From: Himantopus leucocephalus | Taxonomy: Eukaryota; Chordata; Aves; Charadriiformes; Recurvirostridae | Direction of reading: 5' to 3' | NCBI GenBank assembly: GCA_003993805.1 | Contig: RSEF01000001.1 | Span: forward strand, 63,360,550-63,424,549 | DNA: 64,000 bases | Shown: in pieces, positions 32,151-46,380 of the stretch | Numbering within the stretch: the stretch's first letter is position 1 | Layout of the letters: each line of letters starts with the position of its first letter | Made by a program: the position numbers and the translations under genes | The notes under the pieces: generated by a model | Database searches by the model: none | The model's input: only the letters and a program-made list of their open reading frames with translations | Told to the model about the DNA's origin: nothing

Positions 32151-35100
32151 CCATTATGTCCAGAAGTTTCCTTTGACTTTTTTTACTGTTAAAAGAGTGT
32201 GGTTTGTTTATTTGGAGAATCTTCTCGTGGTTGTAAGCAAGAAATACCAAATTTGAAGCCAAACTTATAAATAGTATCAGAGCTAGGAAAAATGTGTTCT
32301 ATAATGTTTGGGAAATCCGATACCTTTTTACGTAAAAGTCGAAACACGAGATTGCCTTTCTGTCCAGATAGCCTATTCTTTTGAAGTACCTTATTTTAGA
32401 ATACTGGGTTCTTTTTAGTAAATTCTCTATGTTTAACTGTACATAATGCTTACAAGAGGAATAAAGAGCCTATTCTTTGATATTTTTTTTTTCTTCCCCT
32501 CTCATATGTACTAGAGGCTTTCTGGAAGCTGGAAATAACACCAGCAACCTTGTTTTTCCTGCAGATCCTGTCAATTTTCTACTTCCTGTTCCAGAGCCAC
32601 AGGCTGTTGCTGTGTAAACTTGGTGACCTCGTTAGCGTCTCTGGGCTGATAGTGAGGAATCCTGGCATGCCATGCTTACCGTGGTTTCTTCTGTGCATAA
32701 CCCCTACCTACTGATGGTTCAGGATGTGAACACGGCTTGTAATGCTGAAATAAATAATTTAGCTATAGAAATTATGAACGCAACTGTAAAACTAATAGCT
32801 TTTTTTTGTGTCTATTAACATGAAATATAGAAACTAGCCTATAGGGAGACAATACCTAGTTATTAAGAACTTGGGGGAAAGTGTGCCTTAAAGCTTAAAG
32901 CAGCCCTTAAATTTGCTGGGCTTCTTGTTTTTTGCTGTCTCAGGCCAGCATGCTCAGACAGCTTATGCAGTTAGGGTTTCATTATCTAATCCATCTCTGA
33001 TCAGGCCGGATAAATGGTGTTTGGCCAGCGCTGATCTTGTTAGGAGGGTGGTGTAAAGCTGCTTGAGTTGGGATTGGGACAAATCGGATCATGGCTGCTA
33101 TCTGCTTCTGGGACATATTTCAGTTAATCGTGGCGTGGGAGGAAAAGGTCCAGCACAAACTGCTGCTTTTTAGCTCCCTCTGGTCCATAAGTGGCAAAAA
33201 TCAAACACCACCGGCCAGGAATGTCTCCTGGAAGTATTTGGATATGTTTGTAAGCTTTGGAAGTGAAGGGCCCCAAAGGTACTGCTGCTTTTTAACTGTA
33301 TAAATACTAGCTAGGGACTAGCTTGCACTCTGCTTGCTGGCTTGAATGAGTTGAATCATTTGGATCAGCTTGCTGATTTGGGTAAAAATAGTGCCTAACA
33401 GAGGGGAGAAAAAAAAAAAAAGTTATATTGGCTTAAGTCACTTGTGAAACTGAAATGCAGTTGTTGGTGCAGCTGTATTTGCTGCTTGTCAGAAGAGGTT
33501 GACTGCTGCACAGATGGAAGAGAAAGTACCCTTGCAATAATCTCTCTCCTGCTCCATTCATCTCATGATGAAAGACGAGAAATGTTGTGGCTAGCTGGGA
33601 AGCGTCCCTTCTTTCTCTTTGGAGCTGCAGACAAGAGTGTAATTCCAAAGTGCAAGTCTGGGGAAGACAGTCTGTCTTCCCCATCGAGGTGCTAGAGGTG
33701 TATCAGCCAGTTTACACTGCTGCAGAAAGTTATTATAATATCTTCTTGTTGCTTTGGATGGGGTTGAATGAGTTAATCAACTCCTCATTCGGTCCCCAAG
33801 CTGAATTTTGATTTAACTTTTTTATGGGGTCTAGGCTGGTTAGTGAATTAAAATTATACCTAGCGATAATATGTGGTTGGAATTAAATGCAAGGCGTGAA
33901 CAGAGCGGATCCTTGTTCTTCTTTCACAATTTACTTGTGTGCTTTGTATCTCAGAGTATTTGGGGGAATTATTCTTCTGCAACCATGAGTATGACCGACT
34001 GGTCAGGGAAGACAGTTGATGTAGCTGTGGTCTATGTCTTATCCAGTCCGCATAAACTTTTAGTGGCAGTGATGAGTGGTGACATTGTGTTGTCATTCTG
34101 GCATGTCTGCGTAGGGTTCATAAAGATGACTAGCAGTGTTGAGTTCAGTCCCCTGTGACTAAGTAATGACATAATAGACAATAAGTCTTCCCTCCGCAAG
34201 AAAGTCCATGGTTTCTCTTCCTACTGCAAGCCAGAAGAGGATCTTGCAGAACCCTGTACCAGCTTGGCTCCTTCCAGGAGAAGACTGGAAACCTTGAATG
34301 GCAGCGTGCCACAGAAAGGGGAGAGCGAGGACACTGCTGGTGCTTCATGACAACCAGTGTCCTCGTTCAAAGTACAGCCCGTTTGTGGTGCTCCAGAGGA
34401 GAGCAAGAAATCAGTCTGCTGATAATTGCCATAGACAGGTTTGGGTATTACAAGTAAGAGGGTGACTGGGACTGTAATTGGGAAGGGGCCAGTGAGTAAC
34501 AGCTTTTGTGCTGTGGGGGACCCTGTGGAAATCTGTATTTTTAAATCTTGCAGAAGAGAACATCTACTTCCAGTAAATCATGGAAAAGCTGTGTAATCAG
34601 GTTAGCTTTTTCATCCATCTTATTATTCATGACATGGCTGTCCTTGTAAAGAGATGCAGACCAATAAAGGGGATACAAAATATTTCAGAAAAGAAATGAA
34701 GTTCCAGTTTTTAGAAGCTGACCCCTGCCTTGGATCCAGGATGAGGTTTCCTGGGATCCTGTTTGGACAGACTGTTGCTGATGTGATGAAACATAATGAA
34801 TCACCTTTCAGTTTGTTGTTATTTCTTTGTTTGCTTTTGTCCTTTGTTTTTTTTTAAATATTTGAGTGTTATGAGTTAGACCTGACAGAGTCTGGGAAGA
34901 CTTAGAAAATCTCCAGTTCAAAGAAAATGTTTGGCAAACAGACTGAAAGTTGGAATTTTAGAGATGTTGAGAGCACTTTAATGTTGGTTCTTTTCTTGCC
35001 ATATCCAGGAAAATGGAAAGCCAAAGTAAAGTATTCTGGATGCTTTAGTACCCCTCCAGGCTTTGTTGGCAATTCTCTTTGGATTTCAGAGGTTTGTCTT

Positions 35101-38100
35101 TAAAGGTGATGGCTGCGGTTGTGAGGTTGGAAGCCGAACAGAGGTCTGGCTCTACTGGAGATAGTTTCCTGAGTATATGTACCAGCTGTAGACATATGCT
35201 TTTTATTTTTCCTTTTCAGAATTCCCGTTCAGAAACAGGAGCGTGCTGGCATTTTGCAGAAAGCCTGGGCTCTCCCTTGCGTTTTGAAAAGGTTGCCCAC
35301 CTACCTGAGTTCAGAGCAGCGTGCCTCTCTGCCAGGCACGTCCTATGAAATACCCTCTGTCGGCTTTTCCTCCCAGTGACCCTAGCAAGTGGGGCTCCCA
35401 CCTTGCCATTTTGCACTGGGGGTTCACACCTCTGTTTTCAAGACTGTCTCAAAGAAGTGCTGGTCACTGGAGGTTTAGCAGCCCTGTTGCTGTGCTAGCT
35501 TCATGCTTTATCGTGGCTGGACTGAGGGCTTTCAGCAGCTCTGCTGTGGTGAGGCTGGTGGCAGCAGGAATACCAGAACACAGGAGATGCAAAGGAGGCA
35601 GCAGTAAAATAAAAGAAAATAAACTGCTTCATTTGCACTAGTGGTAGGGAAGCCAAACTGAAGTTGAGACGGACCTGAACTGTGTGTGGTCTGCAGCCCC
35701 CTGGAGACTGCTGCTGAAGGACATACCCCTGTTAGCTTGGAAAAATAAAGCCTGTTGCTAGCAGCTTTTGGTTTGCTGCACAGGAGCCTGTGCCCCTTTG
35801 GAAAATGTTAGGGGTCGCATCAGTTGAAGATGTTTTAAAACCTACTGCTCTGCCCTGCTGACTTGTCTCGTGGCGTGGGGCAAACCTTAGTTTTCATACG
35901 AAGCGAAAGAGGAGGGCAGGTGTTTTGGTTGGCTGGAAAGCTCTTATTTAATTTGCCCATCTCAGATATTACTTGACCTTCTGTGTGTATGCGCGCTTTT
36001 GAGATGCGGTGGCTGAGGGATCAGAGGAACATCCAGAAGCGAAGTGAGAGAAGCAATTAGAGGTAACGAGTTCCAGTTCATTGAAGCATTCTGTTGATCT
36101 ACATTTTACAGTGGTATTGGGTGGACGTTGGAGTGTAGCTGTCATGAGATAATCCCAATGTTTAGGGATTAGAGCTGCTTGACTGCATTTTGGGCCTTAA
36201 CTCCCTTTGCTCTCCAGTAAATTTAATTTTGCCAGCAATCTTTTTGAAATTCAGGAAAACTCTAGTTTGAAAGATGTGTGCGTATTTTGCCCAGAATTCT
36301 TCCCCCTCCCTCTGCCTTACTTTAGCACTCCTTTTTTCCTAGTACCTCCTTTTTCCAGGTTGACTTTGAGATGTTTGTAGGAGGCAAGCCCAGCCATGGC
36401 AGGGGCTATATGAAATGGTCCGCACCAGGCTTGGACAGCACTGCCCTCCTGATCCGCAGCGCCCCTTGTCAGGGCTCTGCCGGGCTGTCCGGCCGAGCTG
36501 TGCCAGGGCACCTCTCCTGCAGGAGAGCTTCGCTGTCTGCTTGGCTTTGCTGAGAAGGGCCCGTCGTAGGTTGAAGTTTCTGACCTGCGTTCTCAGTTCT
36601 GGAGGATTTCCAGGGTGTTTGGGAAGAGGCTTGTGAACCGTTCCAGTCTCTCTCGTGTTTGGCTTGTCACGCATACATACGGCATCTATCGAAACCACCC
36701 CTAGCAGCTCTCTTGCTGGACCGAAGGAAATGGGACACTGACTCCTTAGCAATGATATGATGTATTTAAGTAGCTGCAAAGTAGGAAAGGTTGTATACAA
36801 AAGCGCCCTTGTTTAATGAGGGGCAACAGCTGAACCTGAGCTGGATCCAGCATCTGTTTGGGCAGAGCAGGAAACTTTGGCAGTTTCTGCCAGCTGGGTT
36901 GGTGTGACATTGGTGTTCAGTCAGCTACACCATTGCCACCTCCTAACCTTTGGAGTGTGGGCAGAGTGTACTTGTGATTCATACTGATTAGAAAAGAGGT
37001 CAGGAGATCTTTCACTTGCATCTCCTGGGTAGGACAGTGGGATTCGGTCTGGCATGTTTTTGAAGTGGCTGTGCGTTCCCGGGGCTGTTGCTTGTGTTTG
37101 CTTTTGTCTAGGAGAGTTCGTTGTGCGGGAAAATTCAATGTGTGCTTCAAAGAGTGTGCGCTGGAAGCAATTGTTGCTTTTTCTGTACAACTTTCTTGGG
37201 TTTTATCTGCTCATAATTGCCTCAGCAATGGTGCAAGTTTTAGCATAGAGGTGGGGAAGAACCTGTGCCATTTAAGGGGGACCCTCCCCCCCCCGCAACA
37301 TGTCAGCAACTATTTTACCCTCTGGCTGTATGTAGCTAAATTTCCTTTAATAGAGAGGCTAAAGAAGCATCCTTATGTGGCATTTCTGTGTGTTACAAAT
37401 ATCAAAGTATTCTCCCCAGAGGCCTTTGAGGCCCTGGGATCTGGATCCAGCTCAGGTTTCTTCAAGGGACCGGAGTGTGCTCTTTTGGCTGAGGCTTTCT
37501 GCACAGCTTTTCCCCTGCTATTTCTGTAGGAGATTCTTGCAGACACTTGGGGTGGTTTGTCACCGTTGGGGGCGATGCCCAGGAAGAAAATCCCACCAAG
37601 GCTTCACTTAAAAGCCTTGATTTAGTGCTGCGTGGGCTGAGGAGAGGCTGTAACTGGCATCCTAGGCCTGTAATTTGCTGCTTGCGGCTGCTGTTCCCTT
37701 ACCTGGAGAGGAGTAGGAAGGTCGCCTTTCCTCCAGCCCGCTCGTGGCCATCGGCTGGGGGGAAGGCTGGGCTCTGCCCTGCCGCAGGGGCTGGGTGGTT
37801 TCTCCCTGGGGTCCTGGTTCTGCAGGCAGCGTAGCCAGGCGTGACTCGCACAGCAGCGGCTGTGAGATGGTGCTTCTGAGCCCTCTCTGCCTGGCTTCTT
37901 GTTTTTATTGTGTTCTGTGGCTTTGCTTCCTTTTTGTGGGAAGATGAAATGAAGGGAAGTGTGTGCCTTAAAGAGCTTCTCCATTACCCTTCATACTCTC
38001 CTGTCCTGGAGAGAAGGTCCATCAAAGAGGCCTCTTTTCCTATGCTTGTTTCATGTTAAAAGCCCTCTGTAGCCTTGGAGCAGAGCTGGATTGGGGTGGA

Positions 38101-41100
38101 GTATGTTTTGTAGGTGCTTCTCCTTGCCTGTGGGTTCTTCTCAAAGCTCAGCTTTGGAGTGACCTGGGGTGGTTCCCGGCATTAAGGACTACTTCCTCTA
38201 AGTGATGCTTCTTCTAGTCCCATGAGTGGGACCAGCCGCACAAGCTGGGGAGATCCAAAAGGTTAATTCAGGGAAGGAAACCTAGGCTGTGGTGTTGCCA
38301 CAAGAGGTTGAACCGTGGGGCATACCGAAGGAGGTGAAAGCTGGCGGTGTGGTATGGGCAGGTGTCCTGGGCCTGGTGGGATGTACGAGAGTGGGAAGCA
38401 GTTGTGTGATGTCACCCTCAGGAGCGCTCCGGATCGTGGAGGAAACTGATGCAGTAAAGTGTATGCATAACTTCTGCTGGTTGCTGAGATCTGAATGTCT
38501 CTTGGGTAGCCTGCAGGAGAAATCGGTTGACTTCTGAAGCTGCTGCTCACCCTGTTATTTGTTTTGTCCAGGAGTGGAAGTTAAAGTGTGTGAAAACACA
38601 GAACGCCCTCAATGCTTCAGTTTAAGGAAGAGGTGTGTTACGCTACGGTGGAGCTGTGGGAGTTGGTGTTTGTCCTGGGTGGTCTGAAGCTGCTGGGCAC
38701 TGTCTCCTCAATGCAAAGGGTCGAACAGACAGAGAACGTGCCAGAGTGAGAACAAGTGCCACAGCAGGCTGCGGCCGGGGGAGATTTAATATGTGGTGCA
38801 TCCAGTGTGGTAGGGGCCAGAGCTTGTACCCAGCAAGTGCCCAGCAGGAGGATGTGACAAGAAGGCACCATGTGAGGTCTTAATTATGTGGTTTTACATT
38901 TTATGTTTTTAGAGATGACTTCATCTCCGTAAGTGCATCAAATAGATAACGCTCACTGAGGCGCTATTAAATCTAGCGGGAATTTTGTTATCAGTTAAAA
39001 TGGGTCTGAGGTCAGGCTTTGGACTGAGAGCTATTCAATATTTCATTTCTTCCTTTTCATCTTGTGTGTGACACCAAACTGAATTTACTGCAGATAATCT
39101 AAACCTTGCACTGAATACAGAACTATTAATTTTTAATGGTCTCCTCTATGGTACTTACCACTGTAGTGTGGGTGCTTCACAGATACTAATGATCTTATTT
39201 TTCCAGTTTTCCTGAGAGGTAGAAAAGGTATATTATCTCTTATTGTAGAAATGGGGAATTGAGGTACTGGTAATAAGACCAGTTTTGCAAAAATCCCGTT
39301 GACGCTTGGAATCAGATTTATTTTTTATTTGTATTTGTTATTGTAGCTGGTGGGGTTTTGGTAATATTTAAATCCTTGATCTACAGCTCTCTACAACTTC
39401 CACTGTATATATGAATACCTACCACTTCCACATGCTGATCCTTAAGTGTGTCATGTTGGGTAAATGTAAAGTGATGTTGTCTTCATCTTAAAAAACAGTG
39501 GAAAAGCTTGAATTAAGTAACTTGGTCATCATCGTAGCAAACTTTACTTGGAAGATGAAGTTTGAAATCTAACTTTTTAAGTAGAAGGGATATTGCTTGT
39601 CTTAAACTACAAAACCACATACCTTTCGGTTTCTGGAGCTGTTTTTCCTGCTCAGAACACAGCACTTCCTAGACTTGAATGAAGCGGGAGTCAGGAAAAA
39701 ATAGCACATAAACCTGATTTGTTGTAACATCCCTGCACAGGAGGAGACAGAGTGGAAGTTGCATGGGTAGCTGTAACTGGTGTTTTTTAATCCACAGCCT
39801 TTGACTTTTGCAATTGAAGTGCTGTTTTAGGAGAGAATGTAGCTATGTTGCCACTAGAGTTAAAAGCATGTTTCAGTCTGTTAGCAAGCAGAAAGCTGCT
39901 GTGTGGACAGGAAAGGCAGGAACCAGCTCCCGACCCGCTCCCTGTGCTGACTGCGTGGGGGGACCGGCAACTCTCCCCCTTCTTGGGGACAGAGGTCTCA
40001 GTGTGGGTGCTTGTGGGGCTGGCGAGGAGGAGAGGGAGGCAAGCTAAGGCACGTTTGCTGGGGAGGCTTTGTGACCCATCTGGGCTGCAAAACAGTCCTG
40101 CTACCTGGGATTCAGGTGTCTTGGGTAAAAACTACTTGGGTGATCATGGACTTGGCATCTCCTTCCTTTTTTGCTTTTTGAATAACATGTCCCCGATGCA
40201 TCCCATCACTGCCTGCTTTTTATTGCTTCTGCATGGGTGTTTGGTGCTATTCTCTTCTCCTTAGCTGAGTACAGCGCTGAGAAAAGGGGGAACCAGAAAT
40301 GTGCTGTACAGCTGGGACTCTGTCATCTGCAGAGAGCCCTGGAGAATAAGACCAGGATTTTTGACTGGATGCCCTATGTTGTTGCCAGGATTGTCAGACC
40401 ACGACACTGGAAGTAGTGTAATAGTTGTAGGGGAAGAAAAAATACCCCATCCCACTGCTTTTTCCCAAGAGGAGATAAAAGACCAACCTGGCAATGCCTT
40501 CTTTTTGCCTCAGCGTGTGTTCTAGGAACTCTTGTTTCCTTGAAGTGACGGGAGGAGATGAGGCTGGAGACCTCTCTGGTGCTCACACAGATCCAGTGGA
40601 GACCTGGCATCTGCTAATGTCACCAGCTGGATCTAACAGCTTTTTCTCTATATGACTTTTATACCTGAGCACTTCTTGGAAACTTCTGACTTCCTGGGCT
40701 AGTTAGGTTTCCCTAAGAGTGGTGGTCTGCATGTGAAGTGCTTCACGTTGTGAGAGCTGGGCTGAGAGGTCACAGTCACAAAAAGCAAGGCTATCGTTTG
40801 CCAGGGCGGGATGGATTCAGCAGGAGGTAATAGTGGCCTTTTGTGAGCAGTGCTGTCTGTGTGGTGGCTAAACATCAAGCATGGGCCGGAGAAGGCTTCA
40901 GAGAAGAGGAGAAGGGGAAGAAAAAAGGAAATGGACCAACTGTGGATTTTGATTTTTCAAATAAAGAGGGTTACAGTGGAACTTAGGTCTTTGTAGTGTT
41001 TCCATCTGTCCATCCCTTCTGACCTGTGAGTTAGTCTTGTCCAAGAACCGGACTGTTGGGATGGACTTGGATGTGACAACTGAGACTGGCATTTGAGTAT

Positions 41101-44100
41101 ATGTTGTCTGACCAATTATCTGATATATGTGTCTGTATACATGTCTGTGAGTGGCTAGGCCAGGGAATTGAAACGATGCTTGTAATTATTGTGTTCACTG
41201 GTTGCATCCTTCAAGAAAAGACTTGCTGGATTTCACCATCTTGCCTGATCTCTTCTGTCTTCGTTCAACAGGAGCATCATGTGGTCAGTGCCAAATACTG
41301 CAGATTCAGAAAAATAACTTTGCTCTGTCGATAAATCACAAATGAGCACTACTAAGAATTTTTGATGCTTTATGTTCTGTCCTGAAGCCTCTCTGTCTAT
41401 GGGGTTGAGAACATATCTGAGCATATCTCTCTCAGCCAGACTGTGACCGATGTGCAGGCTCTTCTCGGGATGGGTGTTTCCCATGGGGAAGGTGTTGACT
41501 TGGATCAATAGAGGTGCTGTGAGACTTTTTGTGTGTGTGTTTTCCTCCTATTATTCAATGCTTAAGGGGGTAAGTAGGGATTCCTCTTCTGCTGGTCGAT
41601 AAGTTGATGTTTTCGTCTTGAGCGGTATCAGGTATTTGTGACTGCTTTGCATGCCAGGAGGAGCATGGATTGGATTCACAGCTTGGACCAAGACTCCTTT
41701 AAGGACTGGGAATTTTTTGATGAGTGATTACACTGTACTCTGGGCTGTTAGTTGATGGATGTAGATGGAGCATGTCCATGTTGCTTGGGAAGGTTTCCTT
41801 AAATAGGCATGACCTTTCCAGTGAAAACAGGAAGATAGTTTTTGCATTGGTTTTTTTNTTTTTTATTTTGTTTTTTTTTTTTTTTTTTGAGCTTGGCGCT
41901 TGTTTCATTTTTGGAACTCATGATTACTGCAGGCATTTACCATAGAAGTAGCTTACAGTTGTGGTAGCTTCATGGGGCAGGGTTTGGCAGCTCTGTTGGA
42001 GTTTGATAGGGAGATTGGCTTGCTTTGCAGTGCAGCATTCAGTATAACATTTGTTCATCCTTTCTGTATTTATTCCATCCTTTCTGTACCAGCCGCTATT
42101 TTTCACCTTTGGTGATCTGGTTCTCCTACCTTATCATGCTGGCACCTGAAAATCTGAGGCATCCCTGTGTATAAGGAAAAGACTAACCAGTCTACATATT
42201 TTAACATGTAAATGGAGAATGGATAGTGCTTCACTAGATCTGGTTCATCCTGTGATAAAAAACGTTCCTGTTCTGTCATGGGTTAGTATTTGTTGGTGTG
42301 GGAGCTGCAGGCAAATCGGGGATGGTGGTCGTGTCCCCTCAGAACGAGGAGCCCTCTGGCTATGATGGGAACGTGGTGACAGCCTGCCTGAAGTAGTGCC
42401 TGTCCCTGGCCATCCTTGGGAGGTGTAGCAGGAGATGGGTGTTTTTGACTCCCGTGGGCACTGAAATTTTCCAAGATGCCTCGTCTCAGCTATTTTGTCA
42501 CTGTTGCTGACAAGGTGTTGGCAAGCTCCTCTGTGAACTCTGTAGTCTGTGTTTGTCTCTAAATAAGCATAAAAATCTCTATGCTTGGGCTCCCATATCT
42601 GTTGTAAGGTATTATGTGGGGTTGCCTCTCTTGGATTTGGTGCTTGATAGAGATGATGCAAATACTCTGGAAAAGGTGTAGTACAGTGGACAAACTGACC
42701 AGCTTTGGTGGCACAGTAGTATCAAGTGTTTTGTTTGGCTTGTGTGGTTTACTTGATCCTCAGGGTTAGTCCAAAATACAATTTTTCTGCCCATTCTACT
42801 GAGCAGTTTCTTGTTCTAGGTCACCAATTTCTTGATGCCTGAATTCTTGGAAGTTTGCAGTTAAGATCCAGAGGTTTGTAGAACTGTCTGGTTGGTTCTG
42901 GGATTTGCAATTTTTGCTTTCTTTCCAGAACAGGATTTTAAAGACAATCCCTAAATCGCTGGGCCCTTTGGGCAGGAGTAAACATGTGGCATTGTTCCCC
43001 TGTGATGGGTGAATTCCTACCATTGTAAGCCTTTCTCTGCCTCTGACTTCCTGGGCAGGATTTTGATGATGAATACAGTCACACAAAGTAGTGGAGAACT
43101 TCTGAATAGGCCACTTCTCAACTTTAATTCCTAGGTAAGTATTTTTCTGTCTTGTATGGATTTTCCTGGGGTGCAGAGGCTGTTGGATGGTTAGCTTCGC
43201 TCTTGGGATGATCTGATTATCTACAGATGGTTACTGCATAGTGCTTGTCATGGAGGCAACTGCATCTGCAAAGTTGCTAGGAAAAATTACAATGAATTTT
43301 GTACAGGCTGCATTTGAACAGATGCACTGTGGAAACAAGAGTGCAGTGGGAAGGGAAGATGGGACATGGTACCACTCATCTCCCGAAGGCCGCTCCGTTC
43401 CAGCGAAGCCAGGGCAGGTGGTGCAGCCTTCCCTAGTGACTCGAGGAGGACTTTCACCTCCGGCTACTGTTAAATTAGCCCTGCGTTGGAGTTGCTGGAA
43501 GTTTGTCTTGTCAAATGCTAATTCAGCATGTTATGGGTGAAGCTAATTGGCAGGGTAGAAAAAATGATGTGCCTGTAGGAAACATTCTTCTTACCTGGAA
43601 GAGCTTAAACAGTAAAAATGTGAAATGTCCTGTAGGAAAATTTTCCCTTTCTTGCACAGTTAGCAGCAGTAACCAAAAGCAAGTTATACAATGCTGTGTT
43701 CAGAGCCCTCTGATAGTATTGTCATGGCTTCTGCTCCTGTTTACAGATTTCCCATGTAGCTGAATTAAATTAACAAGACTGGTCAATTCATTGCTGCTGT
43801 ATTTAACCCCCTGGGCAGCAATGAATCTGGCACGGATGGAGCATCGTTTTCACATGCTGCTTGGAAAGGGAGGATGTACAGCAAAATGAAGTAGTGTTAT
43901 TTCTTGGGCGAGAGGTTCACAGTCACAGCTCAGATGTCAGACGAAGGGAATAGAGAAGGTTTCCAGAAGTCCTTTTCCTCCACCACTTCCAGTGTGGCTC
44001 AGTCACTCGAGTGAGTTACATAGTGTGATGTTTTTTTGTCATGTATGTGCTAGCCAGAGATTCGTATATCCACAGTTTGTTCAAGGCAGATAGCATTACA

Positions 44101-44226
44101 GGAATCAAAACAGATCTCTTGGTTCCTGTTCATAGATTTAATCCTTTGTTTTTAGCAGTTAAATATCCCCTGTGTTCTTTAGCCTAGCCTCCATTATCAT
44201 GGATTTGAGCCCTTGTTAAGTCATAA
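32151..44226. other. RBFOX2 intron 1 central sequence
   Basis: I see no exon, RNA gene or transposon here. Small features are an A-run at 33409-33421, a short perfect palindrome at 33659-33683, a C-run at 37287-37296 and a T-rich block with one unresolved base at 41858. Open frames are short, lie on both strands and match no family I know. Confidence 0.55.
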
Positions 44227-44251
44227 TGCATGTAACTGAATAGCATGCATG
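44227..44251 (+). promoter_or_regulatory. Cluster of three GCATG motifs (RBFOX sites)
   Basis: TGCATG occurs at 44227-44232, GCATG at 44243-44247 and an overlapping TGCATG at 44246-44251. (U)GCAUG is the RBFOX RRM target, so in the RBFOX2 transcript this is a possible self-binding site. Whether it functions is not shown by sequence. Confidence 0.4.
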
Positions 44252-45780
44252 TTAGAAAGAGAAGTGTGGTGCGAGGTAATGCACAGAGGATTGAAACAAC
44301 TCCACCAGGTTACCTGTAGAGGAGCAGAAATCTTAGAGCACTGGGTTCGGTGGGTCGTGCTTCTTCTCTAGTTTGAACTACGTGGCCTCCTCGCTTAATT
44401 GCTGCCCACTCCATCTAAGGATGGTGCTTGGAGGGTGGTGGGAACACATAGTGAGCTGCACACTGCTACCATCTTGTAGTGCATCAGTTTGCAGTGTTAA
44501 CAGAAGGTACGCTCTGCAGCACTGTAATGACAACATCTTCCCCTAGCACCAAAATTCACTTAAAATTACATAGATGGATCTGTATCCTGTTGTTAGAGAT
44601 GTTTCATATTTCCTTTAGTCTCATGCAAAATAAGTGGTATGGTTGAAAAGGTTGTACAGATTTCTCTTTTTTAATGCCCTCTCCCATGAGTCAGCATAGC
44701 TTGTGAGACTGGGATGGTACCATGTGCTTATCCTTGCAACCAATTTGGAGATCTGAGCTTTGCTATGCCACGCTTGCTTTTCTTGTCTGTTTGATTAAAG
44801 TTTGTACGTGGAACTTACAGATACCGGTGCAGTTTGCACAGCAGAAAGTGTCCTTTTGTAGCAGCTGATGGGTGTATGACAAACAGCTGATTAAGCCAAA
44901 CCTTCAAAAGTCTTTTGAAAAAAAAAAAAGTATTAAATTTATGCTTTGCAAATGTTGTTTCAGTACTACTGGGTTAAGCAGTGTTAGGCCACCTGGTGTA
45001 GGTTGATCTGATCGATAACACCCCTTTGCTCTTGGGCCACCAAGGGCTTGTGTCTGTGGGGTATCTACAATAGGCACGGCCCCTGTGTAGTGACTCCCTG
45101 TACTGGGGTGCGTGGTGTGAAACCTTACCTCGAGGCTAAGCTGATCTGATGGTAAACAGCTGCTGAACAAAGTGATCCTTTCCCTCTGCTCTCCATTTTG
45201 CTCCAACTTTCTTTTTTGTGATCTCATAGAAAATGAGTAATGCCAAAGAGAAGGAGTTTATCATTAAATCCAGCTGACTCCACTGTGGTGGATGTTGTGG
45301 TTGTATGCCTGCTAGGTCATGTTTAAAAAGAGCAGATGGCTTGTGAACCCACTGTTGGTTTGATGAAGGGTGTGGGACTGTGCTTTTTGGATCCTGCCAG
45401 GTGTTGGACTGATTTGTCCATAATGCTCAACTTTGCCCTCGGTGTGCAGCAACTGCATCTTCCACGGTCGTTTAAACTCATCTGCAGATTAGCCTGGGGT
45501 ACCTCAGATCTGACCTCTGTGTGGTGGTCCTAGGATCGAGGGACATGGGGCACCAGCACCCGCCTGGGGGGTCGGGGTGTCCTGGGGTGCTGAGGCAAGC
45601 TGGAAGGGTGCAGGTGCTGGGAAGGTCCTGCCTGTGGGAGCAGTTGGGAAGAGGGGAGATGCTTTGTAGCTGAGGCCATGACAGGTAAACCCAGATGTTG
45701 AGGGGCTAAAGTAAAGCAGTAGGTCAGCAGGATTTTCCTGTGTGTACGCACAGCAACAACGGCAAAGCTTTTCTTCCTAA

Positions 45781-45800
45781 TACTGATTTTTTTTTATTTT

Positions 45801-45845
<45 letters not shown>

Positions 45846-45848
45846 GTA
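45781..45848. repeat. Long T-tract bounded by a 9-bp inverted repeat
   Basis: TACTGATTT at 45781-45789 and AAATCAGTA at 45840-45848 enclose an almost pure T run with two A interruptions near its start. The length of such a tract is often uncertain in assemblies. Confidence 0.85.
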
Positions 45849-46380
45849 ACTGCATGTTGACTTTCTGGAGCCTGAGAGACTCAGGGAATGACCTGAGAGG
45901 AGACCCTGGTAGTGTTGTAGAAGGAAAAGCTGTTGGAGAAGCTGGGTTGCCTCTGCTGTCCCTTCAAGAGGGAAGGTGGTGTTGAGTGCTTGCTGTGCCC
46001 ATCTCTCCAATGCAGAGAGCAGCAGTGCATACATTGACATGGCGCGCTGTACCCACAGTGCAGCTGCACGTCACTTCTGTCACCTGGGCAGCATCTGTAG
46101 CTCTCGCAAGGAGAGCCCTTTGCATGTTTAGTACTGCCATGCCACCGTCGACCTCTCTCACACCCACACCACTTTAAGAGCGAGCAGTTGTCCTCTCCTC
46201 CTGCAGAGGAGGGGGATAAACGTTTGATCATCTGCGGTTTCTCCTATTAACCGTGTTTTCAACTCTGCCTTTGTAGCTGATGGCAGGCCCTCCTTCCCCT
46301 CGGCGTGCGTCCACAACGCGCTCATGTGCCGGCACGCGTGTGCTGCCCTTGAAAAGAGACCAAACTTATTAAAATCATTG

